Assembly: GCA_954871525.1 (NCBI GenBank)
Contig: OX940871.1
Coordinates: 26,634,586-26,698,585 of the forward strand
Length of the DNA: 64,000 nucleotides
DNA from: Parietaria judaica
Taxonomy: Eukaryota; Streptophyta; Magnoliopsida; Rosales; Urticaceae
Direction of reading: 5' to 3'
Shown here: positions 44,751 through 57,105 of the stretch, piece after piece
Position numbering within the stretch: the stretch's first letter is position 1
How the letters are laid out: every line of letters begins with the position of its first letter
Notes under the pieces: model-generated
Databases searched by the model: none
What the model was told of the DNA's origin: nothing
The model's input: only the letters and a program-made list of their open reading frames with translations
Translations under genes and position numbers: made by a program

Positions 44751-45866
44751 TGGGCTCGAGTAACGATTAAGTAACTTCCAAACTAAGTATTTAGCAAGTG
44801 TAGGTATATTTGCCATTTTTACTTTGTCGATTTGGTATTTATACAACAATATTAACAAGAAAAAGAGACATTAATCTTAAACAATATAATATTGTACACA
44901 AACAGTGTGTAAACTTGTAAATAACCGTTGACAAGTTGTATTGTTACCGACCTAATGATTGTCAGATAAAAAAAATATATTTTCTTGATCAAATAGTAAC
45001 GAAATTCAAGGCCAAGATCACATGTTAGATTCTCTAAAGTCAAACTAATGAAACTTGTGTATACGAACTTCCTTGATCTTTCTATCCTGCCCCAATAAAT
45101 ACTAAAATAATTGATCAAATAATTCATTATTGTAGTTTCTAAGGGAATATCAGGGCTTATATCACGTGCCATGCCTGAGAAAATAGCCGTTGTAATAGAA
45201 TCACTAAAGAAGAATTAAAAACTTAAGTAAAAATAAATAAGAAAGGTTTTCAATTTCTCGAATATTCATCAAATATTCGGTGAATATTTTGTGTTTCTGA
45301 TTTATCAATAATTTTTTCATTATTTTCTGTTGTCGTTTTCCAAAAAAAAATCCACAATTTTTTTTTTATAAATTTCTTTCACATTTTTTTGTTTTTCTTT
45401 GTAGATGTATTATAACATATTTATATTACGATTACAGTTATACTTTTATTTTTATATAAATTTATAATTCTATTCTAATTTATTTCACTATATTTTTTAT
45501 TTTTATTTTTATGTATGAGTGTGTTTTAATTTATATTTATATAGAGTGAATGGTATTTCTTATAATAATTTATCATTAAACTTTACAAAAATCAAACGTT
45601 AAATTCGTAAGTTAAATCATCAGTTTTGAAAGTCTTTCTTGTAATAGAGTATATTATTACTAGTACGCTGTTTCCTGCAATATATATTAATTAATCAAAT
45701 ATAATAATATGTTGAATCTGATACAAGTTGCATCACATATGATATACGTACACACATGTCACACAATACAACACATGCAAGCCGCTTTTACATGATCAAG
45801 GTTTTAAATAATCCTCGTAATATTATTATTATTATTGGTACGTTTACGGGTAATTGATTTACTGAT
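44751..45866. other. AT-rich intergenic DNA
   Basis: No gene recognised. An (ATT)n run is at about 45819-45838, next to CAAGGTTTTAAATAATCCTC, which resembles the end of the CAAGGTTY hAT family without a partner. Confidence 0.45.
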
Positions 45867-46074
45867 ACAGTTTTCGAAACAACTTATTGATGAAAATTTA
45901 AAGTTTAATAATATTTATATTATATACATTTAAATAAGTTATAATTGTTATTTTATAGAAAATAAGAGTTACAGTTTTCGAAACAACTTATTGATGAAAA
46001 TTTAAAGTTTAATAATATTTATATTATATACGTTTTAATAAGTTATAGTTGTTATTTTATAAAAAATAAGAGTT
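45867..46074. repeat. Two-copy tandem duplication, 104-bp unit
   Basis: Units at 45867-45970 and 45971-46074 begin ACAGTTTTCGAAACAACTTA and differ at only a few positions. They abut directly. Non-coding. Confidence 0.92.
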
Positions 46075-46250
46075 ATACTTGTAATTTATTATAATATAGA
46101 GTTACAAATAAGTTTTTATGACAATTAAAGATAATAATCAATGATTGAGGAGAAAATGAGATTGTAAATGCTCATACATTGATTAACATCTTAAATTTTA
46201 CTAATAATTAAAATGTAGGATGAAAAGTCTCACATGAAAAAAAGTACAAA

Positions 46251-46390
46251 AGTTTTGTAGCGTTAATTATAGAATATCTAATGATGATGTGAGCTCAACA
46301 AAGTGGACGAGTGATGCTACCGTTTTGTAGCGTTAATTATAGAATATCTAATGATGATGTGAGCTCAACAAAGTGGACGAGTGATGCTAC
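46251..46390. repeat. Two-copy tandem duplication, 70-bp unit
   Basis: Units at 46251-46320 and 46321-46390 (start AGTTTTGTAGCGTTAATTAT and CGTTTTGTAGCGTTAATTAT) appear identical apart from the first base. They abut directly and are followed by the start of a third unit (CGTTTTGTAAAT). Such identity suggests a recent duplication. Confidence 0.93.
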
Positions 46391-47566
46391 CGTTTTGTAA
46401 ATCTTTGGATGCTGAGGTTTCTGCGGTTGTTACCGCAAGTCGCAAATCATGGTAAAAAACTGTGGGCATGTCGAATGTTTGCAACGGTTTTTAAAACCAT
46501 GATCATGATTATATCCTAAAACATCAAGAAGGAACTTTGTCTTTTATAATAAAATTACATTTTTCGTGAATTCAGATCTCAGTTTCTTTATAGTGAAGTA
46601 TATAATTAAAAGTAACTTTCAAGAAGAATAACAAATAAACAAAAAAATCCGATCACAATTTGAAACGACGTCGATTATTTCACTGTGCTTATTCAGTAGG
46701 TTGACAACGGTTGTGTTTGAAAATTCCCGTAAAAACTGTGTGCAATTTGTTGAAATGTTAAGAGAATTTCCCGGCAAATTCTTAATTTTGAAATTTGAGT
46801 TTTTTCTGAATCCTTTTTTTAATGGTGTGCAAAAGTTGTTAAGGTTGCATGAGATATCTTAGTAAGTAAACAGTAAATATTATTACTTATTAGTTTTAGG
46901 ATTTAGCATATTTTAAGATACTATTTCATTTTCACTCAAATTAGTATCAGTTAAGGACTTTTTTTCTATGAGAATAGAGGCTTCAATTTTCCTATAGTGG
47001 GTAAAAAAAAATGTCCCATATAGTTTGTTATGTTTTAAAAATTTAATTCAAATATTTATAATTGTTGTATTAAACATTTGATTATCAAAACTAATATATT
47101 AAGATGTATTATTGAAAATTAAGAAAATATATTAGCGTTATCATGATTATTATTATTATTCGTTATTCTTTTTTTAAATAGAACAATTACTAAAATTTAA
47201 ACAAATGGCAAAGAAAGATATTTAACTTATATTAGTTTTTAAATTATAAAAAAAAAAAAAAACGCCCGGCCAATGCCAGCTTAGGCCCAATATACATATA
47301 TTTATATGTATGTATATATTTATATTATATAGGCAAGGCAAGCTCTAAATGCAGCCATTATATATTCTGTTGTGTTGTCTTGCTTGGATTAGATTGATTC
47401 TGCAAAACATTTCTGTTTTTGGATTCTTCTGCAAATTGTTGAAGCTTTAAGAAACCTTGAAAATCCATTTTACAGTCTTTGAGTTTGATCTGATAGTAGA
47501 TTCCACACTTTAATTGATTGTTCCAAACCTTTTGAAGCTGTTTCCCTCCAATAACCTACCTGTACA
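46391..47566. other. AT-rich intergenic DNA
   Basis: No gene seen. Includes poly-A/T tracts and TATATA clusters near 47290-47330. Confidence 0.5.
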
Positions 47567-47855
47567 TAGAGCTGGGAATGGCGACGAGATGGGGTTGATC
47601 GCGATGCGTCGCGACTCGTTCCTCCCCGTCGCGATGGGTCGCGATTCCGACGACCAAGTCGCGATGATTCGCGACTCTCTCTTTCTCTCTCTCTCTCTCT
47701 TTCTCTCTGCCTCTCTCCGTCTCAGTATCTCTCTCTCTCGTGACCAAGTCGCGACCCATCGCGACCGGAAACGCCGCGACGCATCGCGGCGCCATACTTC
47801 GCGATTTTTGGCGACCAAGCCGCGACGGGTCGCGACGTCGCCGCCCCCAGCTCTA
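47567..47855. mobile_element. Short hAT MITE with TCGCGACG repeats
   Basis: Inverted ends TAGAGCTGGG and CCCAGCTCTA are flanked by CCTGTACA (47559-47566) and CCTATACA (47856-47863), an 8-bp duplication with one mismatch. The body consists of CpG-rich GTCGCGAC/TCGCGATG units around a central CT-rich tract. Open frames across it are by-products of the repeat. The ends and subterminal motifs match the larger hAT at 31507. Confidence 0.92.
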
Positions 47856-47879
47856 CCTATACACAAACCCTAGAATGGT

Positions 47880-48524
47880 TTGATCTATAAATTTATTGCT
47901 TCACTCTTTTCCCTCTAATATCAGAAAATGCATAAAAAAAAAAACTTAATTCGGTTTATATTCTAATATTATTGGCACCAGAAAATTCCATTATATAAAT
48001 GATTTTATTAATTTATCGACATAAAATATAATCATGTTAGTTAGGGTCGAAAACAAACTAAAATAATTGAGATTATTAATTTATCGAGTATTAATTTAAC
48101 AAAATTCTACTATAGTTGCTTATTTTTTAAATAATAACTGAGCAATATAGGCAGATATATGTAAGTAGTAGTCAATAACACTATCATATAACAAATAAAA
48201 TTGAAAAAAAAAAAGATCAAGTTAAGAAAAATAATAATTACGACTAATTTTCTTGTTTCTAATGTCCAAAATTTATTAAAAAGTAGAAATGGAAGGACAC
48301 ACGTCAACTTCACCTAATTTTATAGTTTAGTTTCATTTTTTGTTATTATTTATTTTATTTTTTGAATATTTCTATTGACGTATTTATAAGAAATTAGATG
48401 GAATTTTTTTTATTTTTTTTTTAAATGGAGTGATATTATCAGCTAAATTTTTAATGCACTATTGCATTACAAGATTTATTTCAGTGTAAGAACATGTGAT
48501 AATATTAATCAAGTTTACATATGT
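47880..48524. other. AT-rich intergenic DNA
   Basis: No gene or resolved element. Confidence 0.5.
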
Positions 48525-48640
48525 AAAGGGGGCACTCGTTTGAGTCTCATGGGGTTTGAATCCACGACCTCTTGAATAAAAGTGTACGAGAGTTATCACT
48601 CGACCGAACTTGCTTGGTTTATTAGACGAAACTATTACTG
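48525..48640 (-). repeat. tRNA-derived SINE, second copy
   Basis: Read on the minus strand: AACCAAGCAAGTTCGGTCGAG (A-box region), CGTGGATTCAAACCCC (B box) and the tail TGCCCCCTTTACATATGTAA, the same tail as the copy at 3855. The B box is closer to the tRNA consensus here. Confidence 0.65.
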
Positions 48641-50830
48641 TCTGTTTGATCGAGCTTTCCTCGCTAGAAATGTAATCTTGACAGAAAGCGTTCGGGGAAG
48701 TTTGTTTCTTTGTTTTTTTTTTTTTTTTTTGTATTTAGGAAAGCATTCGGGGAAGTATTGAAGACAAGTATATGATAACATGGTATTTATTGTGTGACAT
48801 TATACATTGTATTTGCTAGATATAATGCAAACTTCAATAAATTTCAAGATAAGCTATCGAAAAAGACAAAACAATGACATTTCTTCCAGAGTTTTCACTA
48901 CTTATTCTACTACTTCTGTAATTTTTACCGCTTCAAATGGGCGATATTACCATTATTATGCCAAAACTACATGCATAATTACTAATGAATGTCAGCAGAA
49001 CATAAACTTATTAGGTAAGATATTTTTACTGTAAAAAATTAAAAATTTAAGTATCTCAATCATTAAAAATTATGCCCTTAAGTTTTCTAGTGTCAATATA
49101 AAAAAATAATTAATAATAAAAGAAATTTGTAAGGCTTTAGAAAAATATAATCAGAATTATTTTTAAATCACATTTTGGAAAAGGTAAAAGAATGCTCTCA
49201 CCTTAAGGCTTAAGGTAGATTAATAGCAGCATTAAATTAATATATAATGTTTTTATTTTTCTCTTTAACATAAATTATTTTTATACGATCAAAGTTTACA
49301 ATGCTCGCTATTTTATATGATTAAAATTTTCAATATTTATTACTTTATTTTTAAAATTAATTTAACATAATTTTAGACGAATTGCTAAATTTTCAGACAC
49401 AATTTATAACTTTCGAGTACTGTAAGAAAATAAATTTATATAACATAACTGCTTTTAGTTATATACATATTTAGGTTTTTTCTGATCACTGAAAGAATTA
49501 ATAGAAAGTAATGTTTTAATTAATTTGAAATTAAGTGTACAACAAGAATGTGGACTTGATGATGATTGTGTATGCTTCACCTTTATCCTGTGTTGTCAAA
49601 ATAAATCATGACTTATGGGCCATAATATTGTCACACCCTATAAAATAAGAGAGTTAACCATATATATAAATGAATAAATACAAAAGCATAAGTTAAAAAA
49701 TTGTCATCAAAAGTCTTAATTGATTACACTTAATAGTTAATACCGCTCCACCAAAACAATAATAAAAGTGAATTAGAGTACTAATTATTAATTTTACATT
49801 TTTATTTTACTTTAGCACAAAAATACCGTTAAGAAAAGTAGGCACATCCTTCCAAACTAATCACTTCAATAAATCACTTTAGTTTTAGAGATTAAATGAG
49901 AACCGTTGCTATGAAAAATAGTAGAACGACTTTTAGCCAAGCGATATTTTTATCTGACCGGAGATTCTTCAAGCTAATTAATGTATTTTCTTTTTACAAT
50001 TTATCTAAAAAATCCCGAAAAGGAACAACTTGTTTTAATAATCTCGACGCAGAACTTTGTCTATCTAGAGTAAATTATCGAAACGAGCAAACCGTACTTA
50101 AATCAACCCTAGACGTGGTTGCTCGTGCCTAGTACAAAAGGCAATATGTAATTGACTATCATTTAGTAGAATTGATTTAAGAAATTTAATAAATTAAGCT
50201 ATTATTCTTTATCATCTCGACCTTCCGCGATTATCTACATGGCAAACAAATTCCTCGCATTTTTCCCATCTCATTTGTAATTTTCTTTTCCCGATTGTAT
50301 ACTCCTACGATTTCCAACGGGATAATTCCGTGATTAACTATCTACAAAGGTCGTAATTTATAAAATAAAAAATTAATATATTTTTTACCTCTTTTTACAA
50401 TCTAAAAAATCTCAAGATAAGAAACATTCTTTAGAATCTATTCATACTAATTATTTAATTATAATTTAAAATTCAATTTATTATATAGATCTTAAAAATA
50501 AATTAAAAAATACATAATACTCAAATCATAAAATTAGACACCAAAATAGGCATTTCATACAATTTCTTAAATAAAAATATTTAAGCTGTAAATAATATTA
50601 ACCAGCTATATTTATATTTAATCAAAATGTCCATCCAAACATCAAAACATACTAAACATAGTACTACAAAATTCAAATAATTCCTTACTACTACTTAACA
50701 ATCAACGTGGTCTTTGTCATGAAATCAGAACTAAAATTTAATTAATTAAAATATATTATTAAAAAAACAAAATAAGAAAACCTTTCGATTCATCCCCAGA
50801 AAATCTCACAGTGGACCCCACTCTCTTCCC
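48641..50830. other. AT-rich intergenic DNA upstream of the 50923 gene
   Basis: No gene is supportable. Short open frames at 48807-49034 and 49896-50132 lack domains and codon bias. The last 100 bases become C/T-rich towards the gene. Confidence 0.5.
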
Positions 50831-50831
50831 C

Positions 50832-50922
50832 TCCTATAAATTCCCCTCCTCTCTTTTACCATTAAACCCCTCTCTCTCTCCTCACTTCACTCTCTGCTTT
50901 CTCTCTCCTCCGTCAACCAGAA
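50832..50922 (+). promoter_or_regulatory. TATA box and CT-rich leader
   Basis: CCTATAAATTCC at 50833-50844 is a good TATA box about 85 bp before the ATG. The leader is dominated by CTCTCTC repeats, a common plant core-promoter and 5' UTR feature. Confidence 0.7.
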
Positions 50923-52240
50923 ATGGTCGACGTTGACCGGCGAATGACCGGCCTCATCCCGTCCCACGTGGCCGGCCTCCGCCGCCTCTCAGCCCGCGCC
51001 GCCACGTCATCCTCCGCCGTCGCCGCGTCCTCCTCCTCCTCCTCGCGCGCCGGCGTGGCCTCCTTCGCCTCCCTCGCCGAGAAGGCGCACTCGCACCTCC
51101 GCAGCTCCGGCGTCCGCGTCGCCGCCGGCCTCTCCGACGCCGAGTTCGCCCGCGCCGAGGCCGAGCTCGGCTTCGCCTTCCCGCCCGACCTCCGAGCCGT
51201 CCTCGCCGCCGGCCTCCCCCTCGGCCCCGGCTTCCCCGACTGGCGCGCGCCGGCGCGCCTCCGCGCCGCGCTCGACCTCCCCGCCGCCGCCATCTCCGTG
51301 CAGATCGCGCGCAACGCGCTCTGGTCCCGCGCGTGGGGCCCGCGCCCCGCCGCCGACCCCGAGCGCGCGCTGCGGCTCGCGCGCGTCGCGCTCCGCCGCG
51401 CGCCGCTGCTGATCCCGATCTTCAACCACTGCTACATCCCGTGCAACCCCTCGCTCGCCGGAAACCCGATCTTCTTCGTCGACGAGTCCCGGATCTTCTG
51501 CTGCGGCCTCGATCTCTCCGATTTCTTCGACCGCGAGTCCTCCGTCTTCCACTCCTCCACCGATCCTCAGGTCAGTCCTAGGGTTTCATGATCTGCAAAT
51601 CTTCATCGCCATTGAAGAGGAAATTCAAATCATAACCATGTGTGTGGTTCGATTTCAGGCTCTGAAGAAGCAGAGATCGATGAGTGAGAAGACGGCAGGA
51701 TCATCGTCGTCGTCGTCTTCCTTTTGCCGGCGAAGCCTCGACAATGGCGGAGCGGGAGCGAGGACGCCGCGGTGGGTCGAGTTCTGGAGCGACGCCGCGG
51801 TGGATCGCCGCCGCCGAAACTCGTCCTCCTCCTCGGCTTCCTCGTCGTCCCCGGAGAGAATTCTCTTCGACGCGCCCCCGCGCGTCTCCCACTCGCCGCC
51901 GAAGTGGGTGGACGACTTCGTGGGCGAGATTGGGTCCGTCCTAAGACGTGGCGGGTGGAGCGAGTCCGACATCACCGAGATCGCCGGCGTTTCGGCGTCG
52001 GGCTTTTTCGACTGCGAGATGGTGATGATTGACAATCGGACGGCCCTGGACTCGCTGCTGCTCAAGGCGGATCGGTTCTCGGATTCGCTCCGGAAAGCCG
52101 GGTGGAGCTCCGAGGAGGTGTCGGACGTGTTCGGGTTCGATTTCCGGCCCGAAAAGGCGAGGCGGCAGCCGGTGAAGAAGCTCTCGCCTGAGCTCGTCGA
52201 GAGGATCGGGAAACTCGCTGAGTCGGTTTGCCGGTCGTGA
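50923..52240 (+). CDS. Plant-specific protein of unknown function, two exons, 409 aa
   Basis: Exons 50923-51570 and 51659-52240 flank an 88-bp GT/AG intron of phase 0, and the joined frame is open. The N-terminal part matches an uncharacterised conserved plant family that I recall as having an SMI1/KNR4-like look: [20 protein letters not shown], then [47 protein letters not shown] and [20 protein letters not shown]. It then has [12 protein letters not shown]. Exon 2 has a Ser-rich linker, then a conserved C-terminal region ([29 protein letters not shown], [14 protein letters not shown]). There is no signal peptide or membrane segment. Exon 1 is extremely GC-rich at third positions compared with the AT-rich window. 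The start is the first ATG after the CT leader. The function is unknown; SMI1-like proteins elsewhere act as interaction scaffolds, which is only suggestive. Confidence 0.9.
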
Positions 52241-52830
52241 TCAAATTTTTGATAAATGTATTTTTTATTTTTGGAAATTATTGTCGAAATTACAACAAAA
52301 ATAAATAGTTCAAACAAATTATAACAATATATATTATATTTCGCCAACTCATATCATATAAATGAAATTGTGTCTACTTTAATAAACTTTAATTTGTTCT
52401 TAAGTTTCTGCTATGAATTAGGTGTTTACAACTCACGGTTTTTTAAATATAAATTTAATTTAAAATTAATTCATTCATTGAGGATTAATAATAGTATGAT
52501 ATGAATATTCCAACTTTCTAATATAAATTTAATTTTACTTTTCTTAAGAGTGAAGTTGTAATATCTATCATTTTGTTATTTTTAGAAGAAAAAATATGTT
52601 AATTTTTGTTATTTGATTTTGTTAATTTTTTTTACTTAATTTTGTTTTTCGATAATTAAATTATCTTCTTAACAAATTGACTAAATTTTTCGGAAACATG
52701 TAAAAAATTACTATTAAGAATTTTTGGCCCAAAAACAAAGAATTAAATATATCTTAGTAAAATCTAAATATTAGATGCTTATTATACAGCTATGAATTAA
52801 TTAATTAAGTTATTTATTTTAGGGTGAATA
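52241..52830. other. 3' flank of the 50923 gene, AT-rich
   Basis: Probably contains the 3' UTR. No other gene was seen. Confidence 0.5.
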
Positions 52831-52834
52831 AATA

Positions 52835-53000
52835 TTAGGAAGAGTGTTGTTGGTGAGCGTTTGTTTTGCCGAAAAAAGGTTCGAATTCCGATATTTTGTA
52901 CTAGCGCACGTGTGCAACGCAGTGGGTCCCACAGCTCGGAAGCAGAGCTCTCACCAAATAGTTTAATCGTGACACTGCAGCTTTGATTGATTGCCAGTAA
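52835..53000 (+). repeat. SINE-like segment
   Basis: A-box-like TTGGTGAGCGTTTG and B-box-like GGTTCGAATTCC are about 40 bp apart, near tRNA spacing, followed by a moderately GC-rich tail. No second copy was found in the window, so the call rests on the promoter boxes alone. Confidence 0.35.
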
Positions 53001-53011
53001 TACCCCCGAAA

Positions 53012-53475
53012 CAAGGTTCAACTTACGGAACTTGTCGATAAATCTATTGCCGTTATTGTAGGATTAATCGATAACTTACCGAATTATTGACGGAAAACTA
53101 ATAATACTGTAGCTTACCAATTACCGATCTTTTCGATGATTATCGACACTTATCGAGGATTATCGATGAAAAATCAATAAAATACTTTTAAGAATATATT
53201 TACTAAGTTTATAATGTTGATAAAACATTAAAAATGCCAAAAATAAAATAATTTCATACTTAAACATAGGTAAATAAAATATAGTCTCACTCTCACATAT
53301 ATAAATAAAATCATCGGAAAGTGCAATTTTTTTAAAAAAATACATATTTTTGTTATTTTTTAAGATGTTTGCCGATTTTCGGCAAAAATTGTAGAAAAGT
53401 ACTGGCATGACCGTCTTACCGATAAGTACCGGCAAGACGGATAATCGAAGATTATCGTAGAAAAGTCGAACCTTG
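53012..53475. mobile_element. hAT-type MITE (CAAGGTTYGAAT family), second copy
   Basis: Ends CAAGGTTCAACTTACGG and TAGAAAAGTCGAACCTTG are inverted. The flanks CCCCGAAA (53004-53011) and CCCTGAAC (53476-53483) match at 6 of 8 positions. Subterminal CGATGATTATCGACACTTAT, TTATCGAGGATTATCGATG and ATAATCGAAGATTATCG motifs match the copy at 35372, in the opposite orientation. Confidence 0.85.
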
Positions 53476-53483
53476 CCCTGAAC

Positions 53484-53986
53484 TTCTTATAACAGCACAA
53501 TTGGCGTCTTAAATTTAACTTTTAACAGAAATGACCTCTGAAATTTAGTATAATTATTTAAATTTACAAAAATTAAGTTACAAGTAATAAATGACTTATT
53601 CAAATAGATTCTTATAAATTAATTATCGAATAAATTAATATATTAAATTTTGAGGTAATTTAATCAACTTAATAAAAAAAAGTTTGTGAAAATCAAAGCC
53701 TTATAAATTTTATTAATTAATTAGTTAATGCAAACATTGTTTTAGCACAAGTAAAAAAAATTCTTTAATTTTTAACGTGTAAGAATTATGTGCTATATTT
53801 TAAGAATTTCAAGAACCATTGCTGATAAAAGATAGAATTCAGAAGACAAATTGAACTAACAAGCTTAATTTTAAGGGCATTCAACCAATTCCTGTATAAT
53901 TTCTGGAGGAAGAAAAAAAAATAAGTGCGTTGTCCATTCGAAGATCTAAACGGTTAAAAGCCTAAAACCCCATTTTTTTTCTTTTT
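53484..53986. other. AT-rich intergenic DNA
   Basis: No gene or resolved element. Confidence 0.5.
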
Positions 53987-54476
53987 AGGAGTAAAGATGG
54001 AATCGAAATTTTCTTTCAAAAAAAAAAAAAAAGATGAAATCGGAATTCAGAAATTATCTTCTTTTTTTTTTCATTTTTGATTTGAGACATTAGGATTTTT
54101 TTTTGTGACACCGATAATGGTTTTAAAATTTTTCAATTCTGGTATCGGTCCCGGTTCTAAAAGTGATTCACTTAAAAAGATATGTAGTTTTGAAAAATAA
54201 AAAAGTACACATAATATAATAAACAACAATAAAAATATATAATATACTAAAAACGACATACTAAAAGCTTAAAAATGACATGTAGTTTAAAACCGGAATT
54301 TGGTACCAAAAATCGGGAAATATTTTAGGTATTGGTTTCGATTCCCAGTTAAAAAAATAAAAACCCGGGAAATACCAATTCTCAGATTTAAACTAAATTT
54401 CTTGGATTTTAAAAGTTTTCAGGACCAGAGAACCAAGACAAAATCCATAAACATGTACAAAATTTTCACCCCTAGT
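53987..54476. mobile_element. Degenerate hAT-like MITE
   Basis: The left end AGGAGTAAAGATGGAATCG and right end AAAATTTTCACCCCTAG form weak inverted ends of the common hAT type (TAGGGGTG). The flanks TTCTTTTT and TTCTTTTA match at 7 of 8 bases. The interior repeats GGTATCGGTCCCGGTTC and GGTATTGGTTTCGATTCCC. The age and exact ends are uncertain. Confidence 0.5.
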
Positions 54477-55533
54477 TCTTTTATTTATTAACTAATTAAC
54501 AAAAATGCCCTCGAAATGAAGATAATTATTTAGTAACTAATTAAATAATTGATAGAAATGCTATCACTCTCTGTCTATTTATTTATTTATTTATATATTA
54601 ACAAGTGTGAATGACAAATTTTGAAATGAATAAATTCTCTTTTTGGGGAGGAGAAAAAGTGATGGGTGTTTAGCTAGTAAATAGTGATTTTGTCGTTTGA
54701 GAGTAAAATCTCTTCTTTTGAGAAGAGAAAAACTCATTTGAGACAGAGATATAGATAGTGATAGCATTCTCCTTTATTTTATATTTTTACTTGGAATTTG
54801 GAAAAGAAGGATAACGAGGAGAGGTATTCAATTCCACGGGTGAAAAAAGAACAAAAATAATAATATAAGGATCTGACACACATACAAACCTTTCTCAGAT
54901 CTCTCTAGCACCGTTAGACCTCAAAGCCTCAAACCACAACACAAAAACCGTTCTAAGTAAAGTGTGTTTTTTTTTAAATAGCGGCATAAGTAGCTAAGGT
55001 GAAAACAAACCTATTTAGATGCAATTGTTTGACTTTGGCCATACTATCTTATCTTCAATTGGCCAACGAGAATATACAAAGGAGAAATAGAAAGAATAGC
55101 AAGTGAGCGATGATCGAGTACGAGAGTTATATGAATCAAACTATTACGATGGCAATATATTTTTCCTCACTAACTAGAGTCTTCATATTCATACTGATCC
55201 ACTAAAAAAAAGGTAAGGATTAGTTACTAATTTATCCGGTAATAATTTAACGGTCTTTGATATCGGGCATCCGAGAATGATTAACATGTCTCTAATATTA
55301 TTAAGGATTAATTTTTACATATTCACTATTCGAAGGTACAATAATGTTTAATCTTCGATAAAATATTATTTCATTGGACATATTTAAGTGACCACATTAA
55401 ATTAAATTTGTTATCCTTTTTAAATTATAATAACTAACCACTTCAAGGCTGAAAGACAGCGGTTGTGGTTATCGATAACTAATTTTTACGGGTATCTATA
55501 TAACAGATAAATATGTGGATCAAAGCTCATATA
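54477..55533. other. AT-rich intergenic DNA
   Basis: No gene recognised. Confidence 0.5.
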
Positions 55534-55804
55534 TAGAGCTGGGGGCGGCGACGTCGCGACCCGTCGCGACTTGGTTGCCGAAAATCGCGAATGCTGTCGT
55601 CGCGACGCGTCGCGATCGGTCGCGATGAGGCCGAGAGAGAGAGAGAGTGTGAGACGGAGAGACAGAGAGAGGGAGGGAGAGGGAGAGAGAGAGGACGTCG
55701 CGAATCATCGCGACTTCAAGGCGGGAATCGCGACTCGTCGCGATCACCAAAAATACGTCGCGATCGTTGCGACGTGGTCCAACTCGTCGCCACCCACAAC
55801 TCTA
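55534..55804. mobile_element. Short hAT MITE with TCGCGACG repeats, perfect 8-bp TSD
   Basis: The perfect duplication CTCATATA (55526-55533 and 55805-55812) flanks TAGAGCTGGGGGCGGCGACG and its imperfect complement ending CAACTCTA. The body has CGTCGCGACG-type units around a GA-rich core. It is the same family as 47567-47855 in the opposite orientation, and it shares ends with the hAT at 31507. Confidence 0.95.
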
Positions 55805-55812
55805 CTCATATA

Positions 55813-56699
55813 CCTTAAAATCGCTACGAGACTAAACTTGTATTCTTTTTACAAATAAACAGAAATAAAAAGAACAAATTTATTTAATTTTTTAACACAA
55901 AAAATTAACAACACTTCTAATAAAATACGAGTAAAGAAACTCATAGATTCGATTATTTGTATAATTCAATTAATAACTTATATAAAAAATATAAAGTGCA
56001 TTAAATTATTATAGAAAATGAATTATCCAATGATTCATTAATTTTTGTTTGGTTAAGGGAATCATATATTCATATGCATTAATTCATCTTAAATAATTTA
56101 TAGCTATTTGAAAATAGATATAATTAAGGAAATGGACTATTCAATCATGCATTGATTAATCTTCGCTGGATTCTTTTTAAGAATTGTTTGTTGGGGTGCG
56201 CTTAATGATGTTTTTTTGGTAAAAGGAACTGAAAAGGGACTTCATCGATAGTTAGAGGGCTAAAGTGGAATAAGGCTATTCTATTGGAAAGAGAGATTTT
56301 GAGTACGTGTGAATCCGCGTTTTGATTTGTGGAAAAGAGGGCTTCGGTAAATCGCAAGGAAAGTATTTTTTTTGTAAGTCGGTCAGGTTATAGCTTGAGG
56401 GTATTTTTGGAAGAAAATTTGAAACTAAAAAAACAACGTGAAGTGTGACCCACTATTGTGATACTACACGTATACGTATGTGGCAATTTACATTTTATAC
56501 CATATTATAAGCTATATTAAAATAATCATGTAAATACAGTCGTCAGAAAATTCAGGTTTTTTTCTTCTTCTTCTTTATAATTGTCAGAATTCGGATATAT
56601 CCGGACTCAATATTTTTTATTTTGATTAAATTCGAAACCTGAATTTGCTGGTTTTCGAATACCCGGATCCAGTTACTCCTTCCAACAACGTAAAAAACA
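55813..56699. other. AT-rich intergenic DNA
   Basis: No gene seen. Confidence 0.5.
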
Positions 56700-56908
56700 T
56701 GACTCTAAAATCTCGAATGTGACGATTCAATGGCTTCGATTTTAAAAAAATAAAATCAAATATGAATGTTGGGTTACATTCGTTCCAAATATAGTTGTAC
56801 GAATATGACTGTAGGATCTTGAATGTGACGATTCAACGGCCTAAATTTAAAAAAAAATCAAATATGAACGTCGGGATACATTCGTTCCAAATATAGTTGT
56901 TCTAATTT
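56700..56908. repeat. Two-copy tandem duplication, about 104-bp unit
   Basis: Units at about 56700-56804 and 56805-56908 share CGAATGTGACGATTCAAYGG-type and ACATTCGTTCCAAATATAGT words, with roughly 85-90% identity by eye. They lie just upstream of a promoter-like stretch and small ORF, so they may be subterminal repeats of a DNA element. Confidence 0.8.
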
Positions 56909-57105
56909 GAACGGCTCAATTTTCACCCAAATAATTAAATCTTTAACAATCCTATCCCAATAAATACCACATTTCAATCCCACAAATTTCACACAACTCC
57001 GTTCTCTAACTCCAATTCTCTCTGAATTACTCTAACTCTCTCGATCCAAAATTTAATATATAGTGTGTCTATCTTATAATAATTTACATACACTATAAGC
57101 TAGAA

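Noticed and set aside
47510..47873. Open frames of about 119 codons on both strands
   Set aside because: They lie within a short hAT MITE and translate its TCGCGA and CT repeats.
50913..51552. Minus-strand open frames of 170-181 codons over the 50923 gene
   Set aside because: Low-complexity Ala/Arg/Gly products from antisense reading of a GC-rich exon; no domain, and the plus-strand frame matches a conserved plant family.
55520..55858. Open frames of about 75-95 codons on both strands
   Set aside because: Same reason: they translate the CpG-rich repeat body of the MITE at 55534-55804.
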